Assembly (NCBI RefSeq): GCF_000422865.1
Contig: NZ_AUGW01000016.1
Location: 1-64,000 of the forward strand
Direction: 5' to 3'
Source of the DNA: Oceanospirillum maris DSM 6286
Lineage (GTDB): Bacteria; Pseudomonadota; Gammaproteobacteria; Pseudomonadales; Halomonadaceae
DNA: 64,000 nt
Part shown: positions 47,278 through 56,903 of the stretch, piece after piece
Position numbering within the stretch: position 1 is the stretch's first letter
Layout: every line of letters begins with the position of its first letter
Notes under the pieces: generated by a model
Told to the model about the DNA's origin: nothing
Seen by the model: the letters and a program-made list of their open reading frames with translations, nothing else
Databases searched by the model: none
Program-made: the position numbers and the translations under genes

Positions 47278-47520
47278 TTACTTAGCTGCGTCTTTCAGCA
47301 ACTGAGCAACACGATCAGACAGAGTTGCACCCTGAGCTGTCCAGTGTTCTACGCGTTCAAGATCGATGCGTAGACGCTCTTCCTGACCTTTGGCCAGTGG
47401 ATTGAAGAAACCAACACGCTCGATAAAACGACCATTACGGGCGCTACGAGAGTTAGTTACTGTCAAATGATAGAACGGGCGCTTCTTAGAGCCACCACGA
47501 GCAAGACGAATGGTTACCAT
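47278..47520 (-). CDS. rpsP: 30S ribosomal protein S16
   Basis: An 80-aa 30S assembly protein. It starts [21 protein letters not shown], the defining S16 N-terminus, and contains [13 protein letters not shown] and [19 protein letters not shown]. First gene of the rpsP-rimM-trmD-rplS operon; the leader upstream has a perfect hairpin (47578-47596). Confidence 0.98.
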   Translation of the reverse strand: MVTIRLARGGSKKRPFYHLTVTNSRSARNGRFIERVGFFNPLAKGQEERLRIDLERVEHWTAQGATLSDRVAQLLKDAAK

Positions 47521-47901
47521 TGCCTTTTTATCCTATGTTCGGAGTTCTCAAAATTTCGCTACAGACTTTCATTAACGGCCTTTCGGCCCGAAAGGCGGCA
47601 TATTCTAAGTGAAAACACCGTCTTTTGGAACCACAAAAGCACAATATTCCGCAACAACCGTAATTTTTCATCACGATTGAGCAGATATGGCAGTCTGAAA
47701 ATGTGCGCGCTATTGTAGGCTTACGCAAACGAAACGCAAGCCTCATGATGTTATTTCTTTTTCAGAAATGACATTTTTTCGACTAAAGCTGTAAACAGTG
47801 CGCTAGACTAACGCCTAGCACCTTGTTTTCAAAGCAATAAAAAAGATCCTAACAAAGATCTTTTTTACAAGCGGGTCAGCCGTAACCCGCTAAATCGATT
47901 C
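47521..47901 (-). promoter_or_regulatory. rpsP upstream region with leader hairpin; ffh terminator at its far end
   Basis: 381 bp without a gene. GCCTTTCGGCCCGAAAGGC (47578-47596) is a perfect 8-bp hairpin with a 3-nt loop, 58 bp before the rpsP start; it may be an r-protein regulatory leader. The ffh terminator lies at 47839-47866. No other gene is seen. Confidence 0.45.
47839..47866 (-). terminator. ffh terminator
   Basis: The stem aaaaaagatc (47839-47848) pairs with gatctttttt (47857-47866); the T run follows on either strand, so it is bidirectional. The GC core is only gatc. Confidence 0.7.
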
Positions 47902-49284
47902 TTAGAAACGTGGAGGCATACCGCCGCCGCCCATTCCTGATGGCATCATACCACCTAGACCGCGCATCATTTTAGACATGCCGCCTTTATTTCCCATCTT
48001 TTTCATCATTTTCTGCATCTGTTTATGTTGTTTTAACAGACGATTCAGATCCTGGATCTGCAAGCCTGAGCCTGCACAAATGCGTCGTTTACGAGAACCT
48101 GAGATTAAATCTGGCTTGGTGCGCTCCATCGGAGTCATGGAATTAATCAAGGCTTCCAGCTTGCCCATCTCTTTTTCCGCTGCACCACTTTTGGCAACTT
48201 CAGCCATCTGCCCCATGCCTGGCAACTTATCAATAAGACCGGCCATGCCGCCCATATTTTTCATCTGCTGAATCTGATCACGAAAATCTTCAAGGTCAAA
48301 TCCTTTGCCTTTCTTAACTTTTTTCGCTAATCGCTCGGCTTTCTCTTTATCTATTTTTTGCTCTGCTTCTTCGATCAGAGACAGAATATCGCCCATGCCC
48401 AAAATACGGGAAGCGACACGATCAGGATGGAAAGGTTCTAAGGCATCAACCTTTTCCCCCATACCCATAAACTTGATCGGTTTACCGGTAATATGACGTA
48501 CCGACAACGCGGCGCCGCCACGGGCATCACCGTCAGCCTTGGTTAGAATAACACCGGTCAATGGTAGCGCATCACCAAAAGCCTTTGCGGTATTAGCAGC
48601 ATCTTGGCCGGTCATCGCATCAACGACGAATAGGGTTTCAACCGGATTAACCCCAGCGTGCAGCCCTTTGATCTCGTCCATCATGTCGTCATCGACATGC
48701 AAACGACCCGCAGTATCTACAATCACAACATCAAAGAACTGGATCTTAGCATGAGCAATCGCGGCAAGAGCAATATCTAAAGGCTTCTGATCAGTCGAGC
48801 TTGGGAAAAATTCGGCTTCAACCTCACCCGCTAGGGTTTCCAGCTGTTTAATCGCCGCAGGGCGATAAACATCCGCAGAAACAACCAGAACTTTTTTCTT
48901 CTCACGCTCCTTTAAGAAGCGGGCTAATTTCGCAACAGAGGTTGTTTTACCCGCACCCTGCAAACCCGCCATTAAAATAACCGCAGGAGCACTGACATTT
49001 AGATTTAGCGATTCATTCGCCTCACCCATAATCTGCTCAAGTTCCTGTTGGACAATTTTTACAAATTGCTGACCAGGACTTAAGCTTTTGCTAACCTCTT
49101 GACCAACCGCACGTTCTTTAACCTTCTCAATAAAGGCTTTAACCACCGGAAGCGCTACATCAGCCTCAAGCAAGGCCTTGCGGACTTCACGCAGAGTATC
49201 TTTAATATTATCTTCAGTCAGTCGCGCCTGACCGGTGATGGAACGTAGACTTTTCGAAAGGCGATCGGTTAAATTCTCAAACAT
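47902..49284 (-). CDS. ffh: Signal recognition particle protein Ffh
   Basis: The SRP GTPase that targets nascent membrane proteins to FtsY. The N-terminal helical bundle is followed by the NG domain with GLQGAGKTTSVAKLARFLK (P-loop), DTAGRLHVDDDMM and TKADGDARGGAALS. The C-terminal M domain is Met-rich (MQKMMKKMGNKGGMSKMMRG) and binds 4.5S RNA. The length of 460 aa is normal. It is divergent from ypjD, as in E. coli. Confidence 0.98.
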   Translation of the reverse strand: MFENLTDRLSKSLRSITGQARLTEDNIKDTLREVRKALLEADVALPVVKAFIEKVKERAVGQEVSKSLSPGQQFVKIVQQELEQIMGEANESLNLNVSAPAVILMAGLQGAGKTTSVAKLARFLKEREKKKVLVVSADVYRPAAIKQLETLAGEVEAEFFPSSTDQKPLDIALAAIAHAKIQFFDVVIVDTAGRLHVDDDMMDEIKGLHAGVNPVETLFVVDAMTGQDAANTAKAFGDALPLTGVILTKADGDARGGAALSVRHITGKPIKFMGMGEKVDALEPFHPDRVASRILGMGDILSLIEEAEQKIDKEKAERLAKKVKKGKGFDLEDFRDQIQQMKNMGGMAGLIDKLPGMGQMAEVAKSGAAEKEMGKLEALINSMTPMERTKPDLISGSRKRRICAGSGLQIQDLNRLLKQHKQMQKMMKKMGNKGGMSKMMRGLGGMMPSGMGGGGMPPRF

Positions 49285-49526
49285 CCAAACATCCTCGCTG
49301 CTTCAACAGCAGATATAGATTCAATATTATAATTTTGATCATTGTGAGCATTATAACCAGTGCGGGCACTTGGCATCTATGGGCAAATAGGCTTTAACCA
49401 TGATTGTACAACTCGTAATAGTGCAGCTTACCTCGCAATCAGTTACTATTGACTCCTCTCTTTTGAGCCGCAAAAGCTCTTCATTTTTTCAGCTCAGCTG
49501 CATTTATACGGGATAATTGACAGATT

Positions 49527-50321
49527 ATGGATGCTATTGCACTAGCTCTGATCGCCATTGTGTTCTACGGTGCTGCGGCCACCTATCAACTGCTTGCACT
49601 TCAAAGTAAAGCCCCTAGTCGTCCAACGTTGATACGCTTATTAGGCGGCGCAGCCATACTCAATCACGGCCTGAGTGTTTGGTTAGCAATGTTTCAGCCT
49701 GATGGTTTACACCTAGGCTTGACGGAAATGGGGATTTTAGCAACATTTACGATTAGTCTAATGCTCTTGCTTAGCAGTCTTAAGAAACCTGTTTTGAACT
49801 TAGCTATTGGTGTATTTCCCATGTCAATGGCGGCCTTAACCTATGCTATATGGGGACCAGTTTCAGCGCCAACCAATGGCCTAGCCTCAGGGTTAACTCT
49901 ACATATACTGACATCCCTTGTGGCTTACAGCCTGCTTGTTATTGCAGCCTGCCAAGCCCTTCTGGTGTCGATTCAAAATTACCAGCTTAAGCATAAACAA
50001 ACCCGTGGCATCATTCAGGTGCTTCCACCGCTACAAACGATGGAACGCTTACTGTTTGAACTCATTTGCAGTGGTTTAATTGTTTTGACTGTGGCGATTG
50101 GAAGTGGATTTATCTTTATTGAAGATTTATTTGCCCAACATTTGGTACACAAAACAACGCTCAGTATTATGGCTTGGCTAGTATTTGCTGTACTTTTAGC
50201 AGGGCATCGCTGGCTGGGATGGCGTGGAATGACCGCTGTTCGCTGGACATTAGGTGGAGCAAGCCTATTAGCGTTAGGTTATTTCGGCAGCAAAATAGCC
50301 CTCGAATTTCTGTTAAACTAA
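49527..50321 (+). CDS. ypjD: Inner-membrane protein YpjD (CcsA-like family)
   Basis: A 264-aa polytopic membrane protein with eight hydrophobic helices. It belongs to the CcsA/CcmC heme-handling superfamily (cytochrome c assembly domain), with HGLSVWLAMF (about residue 45), LHILTSLVAYSLLVIAACQALLV and AGHRWLGWRG. The WWxD loop of true cytochrome c assembly proteins is not found. Its place between ffh and corB equals the E. coli arrangement. The actual role is unproven. Confidence 0.85.
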   Translation: MDAIALALIAIVFYGAAATYQLLALQSKAPSRPTLIRLLGGAAILNHGLSVWLAMFQPDGLHLGLTEMGILATFTISLMLLLSSLKKPVLNLAIGVFPMSMAALTYAIWGPVSAPTNGLASGLTLHILTSLVAYSLLVIAACQALLVSIQNYQLKHKQTRGIIQVLPPLQTMERLLFELICSGLIVLTVAIGSGFIFIEDLFAQHLVHKTTLSIMAWLVFAVLLAGHRWLGWRGMTAVRWTLGGASLLALGYFGSKIALEFLLN

Positions 50322-50476
50322 TGAAGACTTGCGCATCACAGGCTTTGCACTTCATATTGTTAACGCAAGACACCGGCGATCAACTAACGCGGCAAGTGTC
50401 ATTAAATTGATACCAACTCTGTGTTATAAATGTGAGTTAATCGCCATTCTATAAACCTGAAAGGAAACCCGCTCTC

Positions 50477-51757
50477 TTGAACGACACCCCCCTTAGCATA
50501 TTATTCGGACTATTGGCTTTTCTGATTATCTGCTCCGGTTTTTTCTCCAGTTCTGAAACAGGCATGATGTCTCTTAACCGTTATCGCTTAAGTCATCGCG
50601 CCAAGAACCGTGATAAGTCTGCTCTACGTGTTAGCCGCCTGCTTGAGCGCCCTGACCGGCTGATCGGTGTCATCTTGATCGGTAATAACTTCGTTAACAT
50701 TCTGGCATCAGCAATTGCGACCGTTATTGCGGTAAGAATGTACGGTGATGCAGGTATCGCCATAGCCACGGCGTTATTGACATTTGTCATTCTTATTTTT
50801 GCCGAAGTGACCCCTAAAACACTGGCTGCACTTCACCCAGAGCGCGTCGCCTATCCCGCATCTTTAATTTTAAACCCTCTACTAAAACTGATGTACCCCT
50901 TGGTTTTTATGGTAAACGCCATAACCAACGGGCTTATCAAGGTGATGGGGATTAACCAAAATGACAACAGCAATGACCAATTAACCCCTGAAGAATTACG
51001 CACAGTAGTTTTAGAGGCAGGGGCGATGATTCCTCGTCGCCATAAAACCATGCTCCTGAGCATTTTAGATTTAGAGTCAATGACAGTAGACGACATTATG
51101 ATTCCTCGCCATGATATTCAAGGTATCGACTTAGACGATCCCATTGAGTCTATTTTGGATCAGGTGAAGAACTGCCGTCACACTCGCTTAGTTCTATACA
51201 AAGGTGATATCAATAATGTGCTAGGCATCTTACATATGCGCAATGCCTCACGTTTTATGGCTCTGCCTGTACCGGCTAAAGAAGATCTACTGGCAGAAGC
51301 TCGTGAACCTTATTTTATCCCTGAAACCACCCCTCTACAGACCCAACTACTCAACTTTCAACGCTTAAAGCGTAGAATTGGTATCGTCGTGGATGAGTAC
51401 GGTGATGTCATGGGGATTGTCACTCTAGAAGATATTTTAGAAGAAATTGTTGGTGACTTTACCTCTCCAATGAGCGGCCATAATGAAGACATCAAACCAG
51501 ATACCAAAGGCAACTTTGAGGTTGATGGCACCGCCAGTATTCGAGATATCAACAAAACCCTAGACTGGGCACTACCTATTGACGGCCCTAAAACGCTAAA
51601 CGGCTTAATTATTGAGCGCCTAGAATCAATTCCAGAAGCTCAAGTCTGCCTCAAAATTGGCCCTTATCGTCTTGAAACTATAGAAATTAGCGGTAATCTG
51701 GTGCAAAAAGTACGTTGCTGGGAAGTAAAAACAGGGAAAAAAGCAAAGCAACGCTAA
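50477..51757 (+). CDS. corB: CorB/YfjD-type CNNM transport-associated protein (DUF21-CBS-CorC)
   Basis: A membrane protein of the CNNM/CorB family linked to magnesium and cobalt efflux or homeostasis. The start is TTG 50477 after AAAGGAAA. The N-terminal DUF21 domain (about residues 5-185) has four TM segments including FSSSETGMMSLNRYRLSH. A CBS pair follows (DIMIPRHDIQGID and IVVDEYGDVMGIVTLEDILEEIVGDF), then a C-terminal CorC_HlyC domain. At 426 aa it has normal length. It follows ypjD by 155 bp on the same strand. Confidence 0.93.
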   Translation: MNDTPLSILFGLLAFLIICSGFFSSSETGMMSLNRYRLSHRAKNRDKSALRVSRLLERPDRLIGVILIGNNFVNILASAIATVIAVRMYGDAGIAIATALLTFVILIFAEVTPKTLAALHPERVAYPASLILNPLLKLMYPLVFMVNAITNGLIKVMGINQNDNSNDQLTPEELRTVVLEAGAMIPRRHKTMLLSILDLESMTVDDIMIPRHDIQGIDLDDPIESILDQVKNCRHTRLVLYKGDINNVLGILHMRNASRFMALPVPAKEDLLAEAREPYFIPETTPLQTQLLNFQRLKRRIGIVVDEYGDVMGIVTLEDILEEIVGDFTSPMSGHNEDIKPDTKGNFEVDGTASIRDINKTLDWALPIDGPKTLNGLIIERLESIPEAQVCLKIGPYRLETIEISGNLVQKVRCWEVKTGKKAKQR

Positions 51758-51782
51758 CCCCCCTGTTATTTCTAATCACCCT

Positions 51783-52793
51783 CTACCTATTAGTCAGATC
51801 AGCCGCTACAAAGCGGCTGATGGCGTTATAGGCATCATCACAAACTTCTGGCACCAAGGACTCCAAATTAAAGAAGGCATGTAGCATCTGTGGATAGCAA
51901 ATCCCCGTTACAGAAATATCTGCATGCTTTAATTTTTCAAAGAAAAATCCCGCTTCATCTCTTAACGGATCATAACCGGCACTCATTATCAGCGTTCTAG
52001 GAAAACTTTTCGGTACCGGCATCTCCTGTGGCGAGATGGATAATGGCTCTGCTTTTCCCTGAAGATACTGATCAAAATACCAGCGCATTCGTTCTTCCGT
52101 AAGAAAATACCCCTCGGAGAACTGCTGAATAGAATCTGACTGCATTCGGTAATCTAAACTGGGATAGATCAACACCAAAGACTCTGGATAACCGGCTATA
52201 TTTTTAGGCTGCTGCAGACAGAGTGTCGCCGCCATAGCCGCACCACCAGAGTCTGCAACTATACTGATCGTTAGCGTTATAGACAGATCAAAAGACTGAA
52301 TAACCTCTGGCAATCTCTGCATTAATTCAGCAACGGACTCAATGCCTGCAGGCCAAGGGTTTTCGGGTGCTAAGGGGTAATCCATAGCCAGTACGGCACA
52401 GCCTGACGCTTTTGCTAAACGCCTGCAGATAGGATCATAAACCTCAATACTACCGGCCATATGGCCACCACCATGTACAAACAACATTAACGTTTTTGGC
52501 TGTTCAACAGGTTGATAAAGTCTTAAAGGTAAAACCTTATTGTTATCAGAGGTTAACTCGCCATCTGCAACCCGAAATAGTGCCGGCCCTTGGGTAACAA
52601 ATCGTGCCGTAATACCCGCTAAAGCCTGACGGGCACTTATCGGTGTTGCTGCGATTTTCTCCGGCGGCAAGCTTGCCAACAGTTGATTAAACTGTACGCG
52701 CCAGCGCTCAAGATTGGGATGCAATGGCTGCAAATGTGTTGCATCAAAAACGTCTAATGACGCCGAGGTAACGGGAGGAAGTTGTTGAGACAT
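51783..52793 (-). CDS. alpha/beta hydrolase, hormone-sensitive-lipase family esterase
   Basis: A probable carboxylesterase of the HSL (type IV) group. The oxyanion motif HGGGHMAG is at about residues 106-113. The nucleophile elbow is ADSGGAAMAA, a variant of GDSAG. The acid is in SAGYDPLRDEA (about residue 268) and the catalytic His in MLHAFFNL (about residue 300), so the triad is complete. It has 336 aa without a signal peptide. The substrate is unknown. It is convergent with corB, only 25 bp apart. Confidence 0.9.
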   Translation of the reverse strand: MSQQLPPVTSASLDVFDATHLQPLHPNLERWRVQFNQLLASLPPEKIAATPISARQALAGITARFVTQGPALFRVADGELTSDNNKVLPLRLYQPVEQPKTLMLFVHGGGHMAGSIEVYDPICRRLAKASGCAVLAMDYPLAPENPWPAGIESVAELMQRLPEVIQSFDLSITLTISIVADSGGAAMAATLCLQQPKNIAGYPESLVLIYPSLDYRMQSDSIQQFSEGYFLTEERMRWYFDQYLQGKAEPLSISPQEMPVPKSFPRTLIMSAGYDPLRDEAGFFFEKLKHADISVTGICYPQMLHAFFNLESLVPEVCDDAYNAISRFVAADLTNR

Positions 52794-52880
52794 AAACGAT
52801 ATCCTTGTTCTGAGTTATTCATTCTGAAATTTGAGAGCAGAAAATCTAATGGTCTTTGATCCGCCCTAATCAGCCCTATC

Positions 52881-53393
52881 TCAATAAGTAAACTCTAGCA
52901 CTTGAATATCACCAACATCTCGGCTGAAGGCAAATGTAGCGCCTAGTTTTTGAGCCAGTTTAATTGAGGCTGTATTCTCGCTATGAATCAGACTAATCAG
53001 TGGCTTATCAGGGTAATGCTCTTGCTTATAAGCCAGAGCGGCCTGAGCCGCTTCATAAGCAAAACCCTTAAGCCAGTAGGCCTCCGTAATCATCCAGCCT
53101 AACTCTAATCCAGGCCATCCTTCTGGTTGATACAGACCGACACGCCCAATCATTCGGCCTGTTGCCCGTTCTTCTACGGCCCAAAGCCCAAAACCCTTCA
53201 GCCACCAATGCCCCATTAAATAGGCCATACTTTGCCATGCTTGCTCACGGTTTAATGGTGTACCTTGCCCCACATATCGCACGACATTTGGGTTCGAAAC
53301 CATAGCAAGATAATCATCTAAATCAGCGTCAGTATAGCTTCGCAATATTAGACGCTCTGTTGTTAACGCCGGTATCTCTTTTTCTATTGGCAT
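52881..53393 (-). CDS. GNAT family N-acetyltransferase (RimJ/RimL type)
   Basis: A 170-aa acetyltransferase. ATG 53393 (MPIEKEIPALTTERLILRSY) is preferred over 53414 because GGGGAC precedes it. The sequence TERLILRSYTDADLDDYLAMV at the start, IGRVGLYQPEGWPGLELGWMI, the acetyl-CoA loop GFAYEAAQAAL and LIHSENTASIKLAQKLGA are those of the Acetyltransf_3 branch. The acceptor is unknown. It is upstream of the esterase gene by 88 bp on the same strand, with no evident link. Confidence 0.9.
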   Translation of the reverse strand: MPIEKEIPALTTERLILRSYTDADLDDYLAMVSNPNVVRYVGQGTPLNREQAWQSMAYLMGHWWLKGFGLWAVEERATGRMIGRVGLYQPEGWPGLELGWMITEAYWLKGFAYEAAQAALAYKQEHYPDKPLISLIHSENTASIKLAQKLGATFAFSRDVGDIQVLEFTY

Positions 53394-53570
53394 AATATGT
53401 CCCCGCGTCATCATCGCCCGTGGATTAAACGTTTATTCAAAGCATCTATTTAAACGGTTATTTAAGTACTCAATCAATAAGCCGTTTACTTGCCGGTATA
53501 ATCTTTTTACCCTTGATCGCTTTAAGCCCTACTTAAACCACATATTACCCGCCATCAGGATCACAGCCCT

Positions 53571-54554
53571 ATGAGTCAATCGCTATTACGCCAACGCTTT
53601 TATCATTTACTGGATGGCGAAATGGCTCTTTCACCCATTGGCCGACTGATTAACGGGTTTATTATCTTTTTAATCGTGATTAATGTCTCCGTCGTAATTG
53701 TCGAGACTATTCCCGACATTAACCGTGATTATCAAGGATTATTTCATTATATCGAGCTATTCTCTGTTGCTATTTTCACCCTAGAATACCTTATTCGAGT
53801 CTGGGTCAGTGCCGATAACCCTAAGTTTGGGCCGGGCTTCAAAGGTAAGTTACGCTATATTTTTTCACCTATCGCCTTAGTTGATCTGATCGTTATTGTG
53901 CCGTTTTATCTTTCACTATTTATCAGCATTGACCTTCGTTATCTGCGGCTTCTAAGACTGTTACGACTACTAAAGTTATCCCACTATATTCGCAGCATGG
54001 ATATTTTCCTTAAAGTGGTATCGTCTGAGCTGGCATCCTTAGCTTCCGCTGTTTTTGCCGTGCTGGTACTGGTTGTTATCGCCGCCTGCGTGATGTTTAC
54101 GCTAGAGCATCGCGCGCAACCCGAAGCGTTTAAAAGTGTATTAGATGCGATCTGGTGGGCCGTTGTTACCTTAACAACCGTTGGTTATGGTGATATTACA
54201 CCCGTAACGGCAGGCGGGAAGATGCTCGCGATTATGATTATGCTACTGGGGGTTGGTACGGTTGCTCTGCCTGCGGGTATGTTAGCCGCGCGCTTTTCAG
54301 AAGAGCTACAAAATCGAAAGTCCGCCATGGTTGCGGAGGTTGTTAACGCATTAGAAGATGGCAATCTGACCGAATATGAACAAGGGATGCTAAAGGGTCT
54401 AAGTCGGAAATACGGTATTTCGGAAGAGGATCTAAACCAAATAATTCACAATAAAAAGTTAGAACTAGGCCATCAAGTACACTGCCCTCATTGCGGGCTT
54501 AGTATCTTTGATGCCCCAGTGAACGCAAACAGTACGTTACCTAAAGAGCCTTAA
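53571..54554 (+). CDS. voltage-gated potassium channel family ion transporter
   Basis: A 327-aa six-helix channel. S1-S3 span about residues 25-125. S4 is unusually regular, RYLRLLRLLRLLKLS, with Arg/Lys every third residue, so a true voltage sensor. The pore has TLTTVGYGDITP (TVGYGD, potassium-selective) and S6 follows. The C-terminal tail ends with a helix and VHCPHCGLSIFD, a CxxC that could bind zinc only with partners. It has no RCK or cyclic-nucleotide domain. Single gene, divergent from the acetyltransferase. Confidence 0.93.
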   Translation: MSQSLLRQRFYHLLDGEMALSPIGRLINGFIIFLIVINVSVVIVETIPDINRDYQGLFHYIELFSVAIFTLEYLIRVWVSADNPKFGPGFKGKLRYIFSPIALVDLIVIVPFYLSLFISIDLRYLRLLRLLRLLKLSHYIRSMDIFLKVVSSELASLASAVFAVLVLVVIAACVMFTLEHRAQPEAFKSVLDAIWWAVVTLTTVGYGDITPVTAGGKMLAIMIMLLGVGTVALPAGMLAARFSEELQNRKSAMVAEVVNALEDGNLTEYEQGMLKGLSRKYGISEEDLNQIIHNKKLELGHQVHCPHCGLSIFDAPVNANSTLPKEP

Positions 54555-54587
54555 TAACGCACCATTCTGCTAAGAATATCCTTTAGG

Positions 54588-55046
54588 CTAGATATTTTTA
54601 TTCGCCTGAAAAAGTGTCTTCTTCAATAGGTGATCTGCCGATAAACCCCCAGGGCCAAAAACAGCCGTTATCAGGAACATCAAGCCCCATAACTGGTGAT
54701 CGTAGAACCCTTGATCCCACAGAGCGGGGTAGGAAACCACAGCCATAATATTAAAGACAAAGAGTGCAGAGGCCACTCCTCGGCTCATCAGCCCTAGAAT
54801 TAAAAGCGGGGGCAGAATCAGCTCCGCTGCCGTTCCAAGGTAAGCCGCCAGCTCCCAAGGTAGCAGAGGAACCTGATACTCTTCTTCGAACAGATACAGG
54901 GTACTGTCCCAACTTTGGATTTTAACTAACCCGGATTGCAAAAAAGCTTTGGCCGCCCATAGCCTAACGAACAATAACAACAATGGACTGGCAAGCTTTT
55001 CGAATCCGCTAAAAAAGCGGTCATACCATAAGGCAAGTGATGTCAT
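54588..55046 (-). CDS. bufD: DoxX family membrane protein of the bufferin operon
   Basis: A 152-aa membrane protein with four hydrophobic helices. LFVRLWAAKAFLQSGLVKIQSWD, a DoxX signature, starts the first helix and GTAAELILPPLLILGL the second. In bufferin operons a DoxX protein (BufD) is the last gene. It overlaps bufC by 4 bp, so translation is coupled. Its role is not established; quinone-linked redox or membrane transport has been suggested for the family. Confidence 0.85.
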   Translation of the reverse strand: MTSLALWYDRFFSGFEKLASPLLLLFVRLWAAKAFLQSGLVKIQSWDSTLYLFEEEYQVPLLPWELAAYLGTAAELILPPLLILGLMSRGVASALFVFNIMAVVSYPALWDQGFYDHQLWGLMFLITAVFGPGGLSADHLLKKTLFQANKNI

Positions 55047-55927
55047 TCTTCGATTCCTTTATTCTGTGCGTTTTTCAGAACGCCAAATCCAGTGATTAGC
55101 CCCGTACGAATGACATCCTGTAGCAAGAGGTCAGCCGCATCGTACTCAAACTGGCTAAATAGTTTGTCCGCCTGGCAATGCTCCAGCAGACAAAATACGC
55201 CGTCGTCTAGCTCTTGATAGAGCACTTCTGCCAAACCTGAGGTTGCAATATAGCCCTTCTGGGGCTGATCCAACTGAAACCCTGCTAAGGGATCATCGTC
55301 GTCAGAGATAAGCACATCACCTTTCCCGGCATCCGCCTGTCGTTCAAGCCAGTTTTTTAAGCGGCGAAACAGCTCGATAATCGCCCACGGGGATTGAAAA
55401 AGCGTGATATCGGGGTTAACCATAAAGTGAATCCGCTCATAATCATCTTCGCCGACCTCAGATAAACCCTGATAAGGAAAAGGCTCTGTCGTGGGAATAC
55501 GATTAATACGCACAGAATAAGCCCACTCGAAGCGCGCTAAGTCAGCGAGATAAGGCATCTCCTTCAGCTGCTCCAGATCAAGCATAAAGTCCGGCAGAGC
55601 CCCGCCAAACTCAGCCACCGCAGCGTTTGACATCGGCACGGTACGGATAAATGCTTTGGCTAGCTGGGCAAAAAATTCGTCACCAACCATCACCTGAAGC
55701 ACAGGGAAAGTCACTTCCAAAGCCTCTGTCAGACTTAGAACAAAGTTATTCCGGTAGATTTGCAACAGTTGGTCCGCATCAAAATGCGTCTCCTGAATAC
55801 CTTGATAGAGCTTAGGGTGATCCACGGACGATGCAGGTGATATCAGCGCCTGAGCAAACTGCTGCTGTAAACGATAGAGCTCAGGAGCAGGCGGTACATC
55901 AGCTGCTGCGGAAGCAAAGTCAGTCAT
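55043..55927 (-). CDS. bufC: DUF2063 protein, partner of the MNIO enzyme
   Basis: A 294-aa protein with the N-terminal DUF2063 domain (LQQQFAQALISP, then IYRNNFVLSLTEALEVTFPVLQVMVGDEFF), known as the recognition partner that presents the precursor to the DUF692 enzyme. Start ATG 55927 is chosen because GGAG lies 6 bp upstream; the frame open to 55945 has GTG only. It overlaps bufB by 8 bp and bufD by 4 bp. Together the genes make one operon. Confidence 0.88.
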   Translation of the reverse strand: MTDFASAAADVPPAPELYRLQQQFAQALISPASSVDHPKLYQGIQETHFDADQLLQIYRNNFVLSLTEALEVTFPVLQVMVGDEFFAQLAKAFIRTVPMSNAAVAEFGGALPDFMLDLEQLKEMPYLADLARFEWAYSVRINRIPTTEPFPYQGLSEVGEDDYERIHFMVNPDITLFQSPWAIIELFRRLKNWLERQADAGKGDVLISDDDDPLAGFQLDQPQKGYIATSGLAEVLYQELDDGVFCLLEHCQADKLFSQFEYDAADLLLQDVIRTGLITGFGVLKNAQNKGIEE

Positions 55928-56822
55928 GGTTAACTCCATACTCACAAGCCAAGCCTGATACCGCCAATGCCTCTATACCCAACTGTTGAACGCGCTCAGC
56001 TTTACCAACTTCATCCAGTAAAACAGACATTTCAGGTATATCCGTATCCCATTCCACCAAAGCGGGAGCCTGGCAGCCCAGCTTATGCCTAACCTGTGCA
56101 AACAGTTGCCATACCTCGTCGCTGACACGGTTCCCATGGGTATCAATCAGAATACGGCCCTGCTCATAGTCATTGACTGAAAAGCCAGCCAGATGCAATT
56201 CACCCACTGCATCAAGGTCAATATTGTTCAAATAATCGAGACTGTCGAAACCGTGGTTTACGGCGTTAACATAGATATTATTCAGATCAAGAAGAAGACC
56301 ACAGCCTGTTTGCTCAACAACCTGGTTTAAAAAATCCCATTCCGTAAAAACAGACGCCTTAAAATTCAGATAGGCCGTAGGGTTCTCAATCAGGATCTGA
56401 CGCCCAAGTGCCTGTTGAGCCATCTCAACCTGCCGGCAAAATTGCTCAAGACTCTCATGGGTATAAGGAATTGGTAAAAGGTCGTTAAAGTATCGACCCG
56501 ATACCGCGCTCCAACTCAGATGCTCTGACAGCAATGCCGGTTGAAACTCATCTACTAAGGCCTTTAACGCTGCAAGATGTTTAGAATCTAAGGCATCCCC
56601 AGAGCCAAGAGATAGTCCGACACCGTGGAGGCTTAATGGGTAGTGTTGTGCGACCTGGCGTAAAATATGACGCTGGACACTCTGCTCATCCAGATAGTTT
56701 TCACTGTAAACTTCCAACCAGGAAACATTCGGCAGCTCTGACAGCAGGTCATTATAGTGTGGTGCCCGCAGCCCCATGCCAATACTCGCCGCAGGCACAG
56801 AAAACCCCTTCACAGTATCCAT
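55920..56822 (-). CDS. bufB: DUF692 multinuclear non-heme iron oxidase (MNIO) of the bufferin operon
   Basis: A 300-aa TIM-barrel iron enzyme that oxidises cysteines of the precursor peptide, making thiooxazole-type groups that bind copper. Metal-binding residues are in VYSENYL, SEHLSW, IENPTAYL, LLDLNNIYVNA, GELHLAGF, IDTHGNRV and VEWDTDIP, so the site looks complete. ATG 56822 is preferred over GTG 56831, as GGAG lies 8 bp before it. It follows bufA by 162 bp with an attenuator-like hairpin between. Confidence 0.92.
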   Translation of the reverse strand: MDTVKGFSVPAASIGMGLRAPHYNDLLSELPNVSWLEVYSENYLDEQSVQRHILRQVAQHYPLSLHGVGLSLGSGDALDSKHLAALKALVDEFQPALLSEHLSWSAVSGRYFNDLLPIPYTHESLEQFCRQVEMAQQALGRQILIENPTAYLNFKASVFTEWDFLNQVVEQTGCGLLLDLNNIYVNAVNHGFDSLDYLNNIDLDAVGELHLAGFSVNDYEQGRILIDTHGNRVSDEVWQLFAQVRHKLGCQAPALVEWDTDIPEMSVLLDEVGKAERVQQLGIEALAVSGLACEYGVNHD

Positions 56823-56903
56823 GGTGAGCACTCCATCTCTTATTTTTCAAAGTGAATAAAAATGTTTCTTAGAAAGTGAATAACGAATTTCTGGAGAACA
56901 ATA

